A DNA stretch of 10,713 nt from the NCBI GenBank assembly GCA_046482855.1, contig JAWOEH010000207.1:1-10713 (forward strand), written 5' to 3'. Under the pieces are notes generated by a model. The model had not been told where the DNA came from and ran no database searches. It was given only the letters and a program-made list of their open reading frames with translations. Of the stretch, positions 5,454 to 10,713 are shown piece by piece; positions within the stretch are counted from its first letter, which is position 1; each line of letters opens with the position of its first letter. This DNA comes from CAYVSF01 sp046482855 (GTDB lineage Bacteria; Bacteroidota; Bacteroidia; Bacteroidales; UBA12077). Made by a program: the position numbers and the translations under genes.

Positions 5454-7250
5454 CTATAACATTTTAGTGAATTCCAGATTTACTTCTAAGTCCCAGTTGG
5501 ATCGAACTTTTAGCAGCTCCGGATGATAAAAGACTTTTTCGGGTTGTTTTCGCTGATAGAGATCTCCTGCATCCCATTGCCCATTGCGATTCTTATCCAC
5601 CACAATTTTGAGTTTGTACTCACCGGGTTCTACTAGTTCCATAACAGCCTGTGGTTGCTTTTTGTTTGGTTCAAACGCTAATTGGCGATACATATTTTTT
5701 TCATTCTTATCCCATAGCTGCAGCAATAAAGGTTTAAATAGGGTATCGGGAACGTTGATAAGAAGCTTTCCGTAATGATCAAGTGTTTGTACTTTAAATT
5801 CTGCACCCAATGAGTCGTTCTGTTGATAATAATAGTCGGTAAATGCGCCCTTCTCCACTAGTAGTCGGTAACTGCTATCCGGTTGCCAATTAGCAGCCAG
5901 ACGGAATTTAGTATGGGCTTTGTTGGCAGATTCAAGGGTGTAATCAATCGCGTGCCAAAGGGTGTCAACTTTCAACGACAGGCTGATAGCTGCGGTATCG
6001 GTCGCCTTTATGGCTGTAGGGAATTTTATAAGAAGATCTTTTTGTAGGTCAAGCATTTGCTTTTTTAAGGAGAAAGATGCTTTTAAAGGTTGTAGGGTAT
6101 CTTTTTCTGTAAAAAAATAGCTGAAGCTCAGGGTATCTGTTTGACTTAAGTACTCCCCTCTTTCTATGAGTACATCGTAGGTTGCCTTCACTTCTACTAC
6201 TTCCTGATGTATATGGGTGGTATCAGTCAGCCATAACCAGATAGAGTCGAGGTTTTCCGAGTCTACTCGTTTGTAAGCTAACGGTTTCTCTTTTCCCTCA
6301 AGAGGAGTGATTTGAAGCGAGTCCTTGGGCGGGGTATTTAAAACGATGGTCAGTAAGTGGGGAATATCCCGTTTGAATTCGGTAATGTATTGGTTGGTCA
6401 GAGGTTCGGTATAGGTATAAAGATCATAGTGGTTTACAGGATAGTCCCTGTAGCTATAGCGAATAATGGTATCGATGGTGTTTTCGGATTCTTGTTGAAA
6501 CTGATGGGTTTGCTTCTGTGTTGAGTCGGCTGCGTGGAAAACGGTATCTACCCGTTCAAGGGTTTTCATCTCGAAGGTAATCAGGGAGTCGGAAAAGGCA
6601 ATGGCCTCTCCCTCGTCATACAGGTAGTTCTGATTTTCGTCTACCAGGGCAAAAAGCATAAAGGTATCTTTTGCCAGGTAGGTCATGTTAAAATCTCCTT
6701 CCTCGTTAATGTTGGCCACGTAATTTGGTAGATCTTTCATGGGGGTGCTGTCCGTGAAATTTTTGTACAGCATAACCACTGTGTTTTCCTGAGGTAATTT
6801 ATCAAAAGCCGAAACCACACTGCCTTTAATAGCCATGGAGTCGATGGTACTCCCGGTGGAAAATACATACCGAAAGTTTGCCAGGGGATTGCCTTCATTA
6901 TAATCCTGTATAGCATTGCCAAAGAAAAGGTTGTAAGTGGTTTCCGGAGTCAGACTGTCGGGTAATGTAATTTCCAGCTTCTTTCCTTTTACAAGAACCT
7001 TGGGATCTTCCTCAGTAGGAGGAGAGATGATGAATTGCTTTTTAAGATCTTTTAGTTGAATAAATTCATCAAAAACCAGGGTTATTTTAGGGGCGTCAAA
7101 ATCCGTTTGCGCATTTCGTGGATTCATTTCCAGTATTTGCGGAGGCCTTTCATCCTTGGGGCCACCCGTAGGCGTTGATACATTCGCACAACCTGAAATC
7201 AGGAAGAGAATAATAAATGACCATCGTATATTTTGGTTGAATAATTGCAT
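5454..7250 (-). CDS. Ig-like (SbsA/Big_5-type) domain lipoprotein, 598 aa, Bacteroidota family of unknown function
   Basis: An outer-membrane or cell-envelope lipoprotein. The N-terminus has a hydrophobic core (SFIILFLISG) and a lipobox LISG-C, so Cys21 should be lipidated after Lgt and signal peptidase II action. Then comes STPTGGPKDERPP (25-37), an opening I recognise from conserved Bacteroidota lipoproteins. Residues about 36-132 look like a bacterial Ig-like domain of the SbsA type: PPQILEMNPRNA, ITLVFDEFIQL, and TPETTYNLFFGNAIQDYNEGN. The middle (about 300-490) is predicted all-beta with no firm match. Two acidic turns, DENQNYLYDEG (204-214) and DKNRNGQWDAG (552-562), resemble calcium-binding DxNxNxxxD loops and are followed by strand segments, the second by QPEKVFY. 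First gene of the likely three-gene operon, divergent from lgt. The ATG at 7250 is chosen because it places the signal sequence correctly. Function is not known. Confidence 0.85.
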   Translation of the reverse strand: MQLFNQNIRWSFIILFLISGCANVSTPTGGPKDERPPQILEMNPRNAQTDFDAPKITLVFDEFIQLKDLKKQFIISPPTEEDPKVLVKGKKLEITLPDSLTPETTYNLFFGNAIQDYNEGNPLANFRYVFSTGSTIDSMAIKGSVVSAFDKLPQENTVVMLYKNFTDSTPMKDLPNYVANINEEGDFNMTYLAKDTFMLFALVDENQNYLYDEGEAIAFSDSLITFEMKTLERVDTVFHAADSTQKQTHQFQQESENTIDTIIRYSYRDYPVNHYDLYTYTEPLTNQYITEFKRDIPHLLTIVLNTPPKDSLQITPLEGKEKPLAYKRVDSENLDSIWLWLTDTTHIHQEVVEVKATYDVLIERGEYLSQTDTLSFSYFFTEKDTLQPLKASFSLKKQMLDLQKDLLIKFPTAIKATDTAAISLSLKVDTLWHAIDYTLESANKAHTKFRLAANWQPDSSYRLLVEKGAFTDYYYQQNDSLGAEFKVQTLDHYGKLLINVPDTLFKPLLLQLWDKNEKNMYRQLAFEPNKKQPQAVMELVEPGEYKLKIVVDKNRNGQWDAGDLYQRKQPEKVFYHPELLKVRSNWDLEVNLEFTKML

Positions 7251-7274
7251 GTCGGGATTCTTTTATATAAGCCT

Positions 7275-7282
7275 CAAAAATA
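7275..7282 (-). promoter_or_regulatory. Putative -7 box (TAnnTTTG) of the lipoprotein operon
   Basis: On the minus strand the sequence is TATTTTTG, an exact match to the Bacteroidota primary-sigma -7 consensus. It lies 24 nt before the ATG at 7250 and would give a leader of roughly 20 nt. The -33 element is not recognisable. Confidence 0.4.
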
Positions 7283-7299
7283 CGGAAACAATTACTTTC

Positions 7300-7309
7300 T
7301 TCATATGAA
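7300..7309. repeat. 10-bp perfect palindrome upstream of the lipoprotein operon promoter
   Basis: TTCATATGAA is self-complementary and lies 17 nt upstream of the minus-strand -7 box, covering the place where the -33 region should be. It is a possible operator, but short AT-rich palindromes also arise by chance. Confidence 0.3.
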
Positions 7310-7347
7310 AAGGCCATGAATTTTGTGGGAAGGCAGCTCGTTGTTAA

Positions 7348-7363
7348 GAACTTGTTCCGGAAC
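7348..7363. repeat. GAAC/GTTC/GAAC half-site cluster containing a 10-bp palindrome
   Basis: GAAC (7348-7351), GTTC (7354-7357) and GAAC (7360-7363) occur at a regular 6-nt pitch in alternating orientation; the last two form the perfect palindrome GTTCCGGAAC. The cluster lies about midway between the two divergent promoters, a natural place for a shared regulator. No DNA-binding protein is encoded nearby. Confidence 0.35.
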
Positions 7364-7456
7364 GAAACCAAATGTTTGCGACCGAGCAAAGGTAACGCAC
7401 GAATAGTTGCAAGGGTTAATTTTGTGAATAAAGGCTCAGAGGGGCTAGTTTTTTTT

Positions 7457-7464
7457 TATATTTG
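7457..7464 (+). promoter_or_regulatory. Putative -7 box (TAnnTTTG) of lgt
   Basis: TATATTTG matches the Bacteroidota -7 consensus exactly, after a run of Ts. Transcription would start near 7470, about 13 nt before the ATG at 7483. This also argues against a TTG start at 7462, which would fall inside the promoter. No clear -33 element is seen. Confidence 0.45.
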
Positions 7465-7482
7465 ATATCTAAATTGTGCACT

Positions 7483-8298
7483 ATGATCATAAATGCCATC
7501 CATTGGAGTCTCGACCCGGATATTTTTCATATAGGTCCTCTTACCGTTCGCTATTACGGTTTATTGTTTGCTGCCGCCTTCTTTTTTGGCTACTACTTTA
7601 TGCAGAAGATTTTTAAGCGCGAGGGACTTGTTCAGGAAAAATTAGATTCACTTACAGTTTATACAGCTGTGGGGACGGTGCTGGGTGCACGTATAGGACA
7701 TTGCTTGTTTTACCAGCCGGAATATTATCTTGCCCATCCCCTTGAAATATTAAAAATTTGGGAGGGTGGATTAGCGAGCCATGGTGCTGCCATCGGGATT
7801 TTAATTGCGTTGTATTTATTTGCCCGTAATCACCATCGGACTTATTTATGGGTGTTGGATAGGGTTGTAATTATGGTGGCTTTAGGCGGCTTTTTTATTC
7901 GTATGGGAAATCTGATGAACTCAGAAATATATGGCTTAGAGACAAGCCTTCCCTGGGGATTTGTATTTGAGTTACGGGGTGAGGTGGTCCCTAAACATCC
8001 AACACAAATATATGAGGCACTCGCCTACCTGGCCATATTTCTGTTCCTCTATTGGCTATATCAGAAGCGTGCCACAGTTGTAAAAGAAGGCACGGTGTTC
8101 GGACTCTTTTTGATATTTCTCTTCTCGGCCCGTTTCTTTATTGAGTTCATTAAAGAGAACCAAGTGCCTTTTGAAGCTTACTTGCCTTTGAATATGGGTC
8201 AGTTGCTTAGTATTCCCTTTGTGGTTGTGGGATTGATAATCGTTGTTCTCGCTCAGCGAAACAAGCGGTATATGATTCAACCGGCCCAAGCCAAGTAG
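7483..8298 (+). CDS. lgt: Prolipoprotein diacylglyceryl transferase (Lgt), 271 aa
   Basis: Integral inner-membrane enzyme that transfers diacylglycerol from phosphatidylglycerol to the lipobox cysteine of prolipoproteins, the first step of lipoprotein maturation. Family signatures: IHWSLDPDIFHIG and VRYYGLLF (6-29), EGGLASHGA (94-102) with the conserved His100, IRMGNLMNSEIYG (139-151) with Arg140, Asn143 and Glu148 matching E. coli Arg143, Asn146 and Glu151, HPTQIYEA (172-179), RFFIEFIKENQ (217-227) and LNMGQLLSIP (236-245). About seven hydrophobic segments and the length fit the family. I chose ATG 7483 over an in-frame TTG at 7462, because the ATG gives the usual family N-terminus and the TTG overlaps the -7 box. 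No Shine-Dalgarno is evident. The divergent neighbour encodes a lipoprotein, a likely Lgt substrate, although all lipoproteins of the cell would be. Confidence 0.97.
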   Translation: MIINAIHWSLDPDIFHIGPLTVRYYGLLFAAAFFFGYYFMQKIFKREGLVQEKLDSLTVYTAVGTVLGARIGHCLFYQPEYYLAHPLEILKIWEGGLASHGAAIGILIALYLFARNHHRTYLWVLDRVVIMVALGGFFIRMGNLMNSEIYGLETSLPWGFVFELRGEVVPKHPTQIYEALAYLAIFLFLYWLYQKRATVVKEGTVFGLFLIFLFSARFFIEFIKENQVPFEAYLPLNMGQLLSIPFVVVGLIIVVLAQRNKRYMIQPAQAK

Positions 8299-8425
8299 CG
8301 TCTTATAAACAATTTCATAGGGGAGTTGTTTGAGTTGTTGAATGTGTTGGAAAGGAGAATGTTTCTCTGTTGATTATATCTCTTTTTTAAGAGCCCTATC
8401 ATTCGTAACCCTAAAACCTGCCCGT
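8299..8425. other. Intergenic region between lgt and the RND pump gene
   Basis: In 127 nt I see no TAnnTTTG box and no strong terminator. Weak structures only: GAGAA-TGT-TTCTC (8355-8367), CTCTT-TTTT-AAGAG (8380-8393), and two GAGTTGTT copies at a 9-nt period (8323-8330, 8332-8339). Cotranscription with lgt or a metal-controlled promoter with a non-consensus box are both possible. Confidence 0.4.
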
Positions 8426-10713
8426 ATGTTCGAAAAGATCATTCGCTTCTCATTAAACAACAAAGCCATTGTTGCCTTCTTGACGCTGGTGCTTATTGGT
8501 TTTGGAATCTACTCGATGCAACGTATTCCCGTAGATGCTGTTCCTGATATCACCAATAATCAGGTTCAGGTAGTTACCGTAGCGCCCTCGTTAGCTCCTC
8601 AGGAAGTTGAAAAATTCATTACTTACCCATTGGAAATATCCTTTGCTAACATTACGAACGTTCAAGAGATTCGTTCGGTTTCGCGATATGGGCTTTCAGT
8701 GGTTACCGTTGTTTTCGATGAGCGTGTGCCCATCCTGGATGCACGACAACTCATTAATGAGCAAATTCAAAGTGCTTCGTCAGAAATTCCACGTGGGCTG
8801 GGTACTCCTGAGATGTTACCCATTACCACCGGATTGGGGGAAGTATTCCAATATACCCTGGAGTTGGAGCCCGGTTATGAGCAAAAATACGATATCACCG
8901 AGTTGCGCACAATTCAGGATTGGATTGTGAAGCGTCAATTGTCAGGAATTCCCGGGATTGTCGAGATTAGTTCGTTTGGTGGTAAATTAAAACAATATGA
9001 GATTTCCGTTGATCCTGGTCAATTACGTCAATTTGATGTTTCCCTGAGCGAACTTTATGAGGCAATTGACCGAAATAATGAAAACACGGGAGGTTCGTAT
9101 ATTGAGAAGGGCCCCAATGCATACTATATTCGTGCCGAGGGTATTATAGAATCCACCGTAGATCTTGAGCACATTGTTGTAAAACGTATGCAAGGACAGC
9201 CCGTACTGGTAAAAGACCTGGCTGAGGTGAAGTTTGGTGCGGCGCCCCGATTTGGTGCCATGACAAAAAATGGCAAAGGCGAAGCTGTTGGAGGAATTAC
9301 TCTCATGCTTAAGGGCGCAAACTCCTCAGCAGTTATCAATGAGGTGAAAGACAGAATTGAACAGGTACAACAGACGCTCCCCGAGGGTGTTTACATTGAA
9401 CCTTATCTGGACCGGGCTGAGTTGGTGAAGAGTACAACTAATACTTTGGCAACAAACCTAGTGGAAGGCGCCTTGATTGTTATTTTTGTATTGGTGCTTC
9501 TTTTAGGGAATATGCGTTCCGGCCTGATTGTCGCTTCTGTTATTCCTTTATCCTTGCTCTTTGCTTTTATTATGATGCACATTTTTGGTGTTTCAGCAAA
9601 TCTCATGTCCCTTGGTGCAGTGGATTTTGGAATTGTTATTGACGGGGCTGTCATTATCGTGGAAAGCATCATTTATCAGCTCTATCGGAAATACAACCTG
9701 ACGGATCTTTCCCAGGAAAAAATGGATAAAGTAGTGGCAGAATCTACGATTTCCATCTATCGGTCAGCGGCCTTTGGCGTGTTCATTATTCTGATTGTAT
9801 TCATCCCCATTCTTACGCTTACCGGAATTGAAGGGAAAACCTTCCGCCCGATGGCGCAAACTTTTATTTTCGCCATCCTTGGAGCTTTCTTTTTATCCCT
9901 TACTTATGTGCCGGTTGTGGCTTCGCTTTTTTTAAAGAAGAAGATCCGGGCTAAGCGAAATTTTTCCGATCGTCTTATCGATTTTTTGAAATGGAGTTAT
10001 CGTCCTGTATTGGAGTTTGCCCTGCGGTTTAAATTCTTGATTCTTACCGTTACTCTTATTGTGTTTATCATTAGTCTGGTATCGTTCCGTTATTTGGGTG
10101 GTGAGTTTATTCCCACACTGGGGGAGGGTGACTTGGCCATGCAAATGACCGTACCGCCGGGCAGTTCTTTAACTCAAAGCATAAAAACGGCCACTAAAGC
10201 GGAAAAAATTTTGCTGGAGAGATTTCCGGAGGTCGAGCAGGTGATTTCTAAGATTGGTACTGCCGAGGTGCCTACGGATCCTATGGCTATTGAAGATGCT
10301 GATATTATGATTATCTTAAAAGAGAAAGAGGAATGGGAAAGCGCCGAAACCCGTGAAGAGTTGGTGGATAAAATGAAAGCCTCCCTGTCGGTTATCCCGT
10401 CGGCCTCTTTTGATTTTACCCAACCCATACAGTTACGTTTTAATGAATTAATGACCGGTGTTAAAACGGATATTGGGGTAAAGATCTTTGGGGAAGATTT
10501 AAATGAGCTTTATGCTCAGGCAAATCATGCTGCCCGTCTTATCGACGATATCCCCGGAGCCTCTGATATAATGGTTGAGCAAGTTGCAGGGCTGCCTCAG
10601 GCTGTAATTACCTATAACCGAAAACTTATTGCTCAATATGGTGTGCAAATTGAAGATCTGAATAATGTAGTGGAGACAGCTTATTCCGGAAAAATCGCCG
10701 GTGTGGTATTTGA
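8426..10713 (+). CDS. Heavy-metal efflux RND transporter, CzcA/CusA family, 3' end cut by window edge
   Basis: Inner-membrane proton/metal antiporter subunit of a tripartite efflux system. 762 codons plus two bases are present; standalone CzcA proteins have about 1040 residues, so roughly a quarter or more is missing. Hallmarks: IPVDAVPDITNNQVQV (34-49) after TM1; DFGIVIDGAVIIVE (400-413), the TM4 motif whose Asp400, Asp406 and Glu413 correspond to the proton-relay residues Asp402, Asp408 and Glu415 of CzcA; GTAEVPTDPM (611-620); and QPIQLRFNELMTGV (666-679). Hydrophobic segments fall near 12-30, 346-361, 365-386, 393-417, 446-468, 475-503 and 533-552, with large periplasmic loops between TM1 and TM2 and after TM7. 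The copper-type methionine triad is absent, favouring divalent cations such as zinc, cobalt or cadmium. No adaptor or outer-membrane subunit is visible; they may follow, or a TolC domain may be fused at the missing C-terminus. Start ATG has no Shine-Dalgarno. Confidence 0.95.
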   Translation, partial: MFEKIIRFSLNNKAIVAFLTLVLIGFGIYSMQRIPVDAVPDITNNQVQVVTVAPSLAPQEVEKFITYPLEISFANITNVQEIRSVSRYGLSVVTVVFDERVPILDARQLINEQIQSASSEIPRGLGTPEMLPITTGLGEVFQYTLELEPGYEQKYDITELRTIQDWIVKRQLSGIPGIVEISSFGGKLKQYEISVDPGQLRQFDVSLSELYEAIDRNNENTGGSYIEKGPNAYYIRAEGIIESTVDLEHIVVKRMQGQPVLVKDLAEVKFGAAPRFGAMTKNGKGEAVGGITLMLKGANSSAVINEVKDRIEQVQQTLPEGVYIEPYLDRAELVKSTTNTLATNLVEGALIVIFVLVLLLGNMRSGLIVASVIPLSLLFAFIMMHIFGVSANLMSLGAVDFGIVIDGAVIIVESIIYQLYRKYNLTDLSQEKMDKVVAESTISIYRSAAFGVFIILIVFIPILTLTGIEGKTFRPMAQTFIFAILGAFFLSLTYVPVVASLFLKKKIRAKRNFSDRLIDFLKWSYRPVLEFALRFKFLILTVTLIVFIISLVSFRYLGGEFIPTLGEGDLAMQMTVPPGSSLTQSIKTATKAEKILLERFPEVEQVISKIGTAEVPTDPMAIEDADIMIILKEKEEWESAETREELVDKMKASLSVIPSASFDFTQPIQLRFNELMTGVKTDIGVKIFGEDLNELYAQANHAARLIDDIPGASDIMVEQVAGLPQAVITYNRKLIAQYGVQIEDLNNVVETAYSGKIAGVVF

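Larger units (their letters stand above)
7251..7482. promoter_or_regulatory. Divergent control region between the lipoprotein operon and lgt
   Basis: This 232-nt gap separates two outward-facing genes and holds no credible coding sequence. It contains a TAnnTTTG-type -7 box facing each way (7275-7282 minus, 7457-7464 plus), a perfect palindrome TTCATATGAA (7300-7309), a perfect palindrome GTTCCGGAAC (7354-7363) with an extra GAAC half-site at 7348, and TTATATAA (7263-7270). No -33 TTG is seen at the usual distance from either -7 box. Confidence 0.55.

Noticed and set aside
7149..7157. Lys-Asp-Glu at residues 32-34 of the lipoprotein as a Bacteroidota surface-export signal
   Set aside because: The known lipoprotein export signals lie within a few residues of the lipidated cysteine; here the motif is 11-13 residues away, so surface exposure cannot be claimed.
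7150..7389. A 79-codon minus-strand open frame spanning the lipoprotein start and divergent region
   Set aside because: It overlaps the signal-peptide codons of the lipoprotein in another frame and covers the putative promoter; the composition is not protein-like.
7462..7482. An in-frame TTG start that would lengthen Lgt by seven residues
   Set aside because: The TTG lies inside the TATATTTG -7 box, and the added residues are not part of the usual Lgt N-terminus, whereas ATG 7483 gives the expected IHWSLDPDIFHIG opening.
8323..8339. Two GAGTTGTT copies at a 9-nt period as an operator for the metal pump
   Set aside because: Only two short direct copies in a GT-rich stretch, with no promoter boxes nearby. 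Recorded in the intergenic entry but not supported as a regulatory site.
8352..8373. An AAGGAG sequence followed by ATG TTT CTC TGT TGA, resembling a tiny leader ORF before the RND gene
   Set aside because: The ATG is only one base after the AAGGAG, the peptide has four residues, and Bacteroidota seldom rely on Shine-Dalgarno pairing. Chance is the simplest explanation.
8380..8393. CTCTT-TTTT-AAGAG hairpin as an lgt terminator
   Set aside because: Only five mostly A-T pairs and no T-tract after the stem (followed by CCCTATC).
1..10713. Mobile elements, CRISPR arrays, tRNA or rRNA genes
   Set aside because: No transposase, integrase, terminal repeats, regularly spaced repeats or RNA gene signatures were seen on either strand.

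Overview
The window looks like a chromosomal segment from a member of the Bacteroidota, probably outside Bacteroides proper. The reasons are a type IX secretion (T9SS) sorting domain, gingipain-like family C25 peptidases, a lipoprotein family typical of this phylum, TAnnTTTG-type promoter elements, and start codons without Shine-Dalgarno sequences. No genus can be named from the sequence alone. Nothing suggests a mobile element, CRISPR array, rRNA or tRNA.

Layout: bases 1-7250 are read on the minus strand and 7483-10713 on the plus strand, from a divergent control region at 7251-7482. In transcription order the minus strand carries (i) an Ig-like-domain lipoprotein (7250 to 5454); (ii) a small MTH1187/YkoF-type thiamine-binding-like protein (5451 to 5140), 2 nt after the lipoprotein stop; (iii) a 1385-residue secreted C25 peptidase with propeptide, caspase-like catalytic domain, CARDB/Ig-like modules, a probable CUB-like domain, three regulatory-like repeats and a T9SS C-terminal domain (5115 to 958), 24 nt further on; and (iv) after a 216-nt gap, the first 247 residues of a second C25-type protein that leaves the window at base 1 (741 to 1). 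The first three genes look like one operon. The last may have its own promoter in the 216-nt gap.

The plus strand carries lgt (prolipoprotein diacylglyceryl transferase, 7483-8298) and, 127 nt later, a heavy-metal efflux RND pump of the CzcA/CusA family (8426 to the right edge, 762 codons present). Lgt is the enzyme that would lipidate the lipoprotein encoded divergently next to it. The two C25 proteins are predicted to cross the inner membrane by Sec. The complete one should then cross the outer membrane by T9SS, whose machinery is not in this window.

Most of the window consists of recognisable families. The parts that merit a second look are the modular build of the large C25 peptidase, the tandem C25 arrangement with a promoter-like site inside an inverted repeat, a strong hairpin and hexanucleotide repeat in the signal-peptide codons of the second C25 gene, the palindrome-rich divergent region, and the non-copper metal-site residues in the RND pump. 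I did not find convincing evidence of an undescribed multi-gene system.
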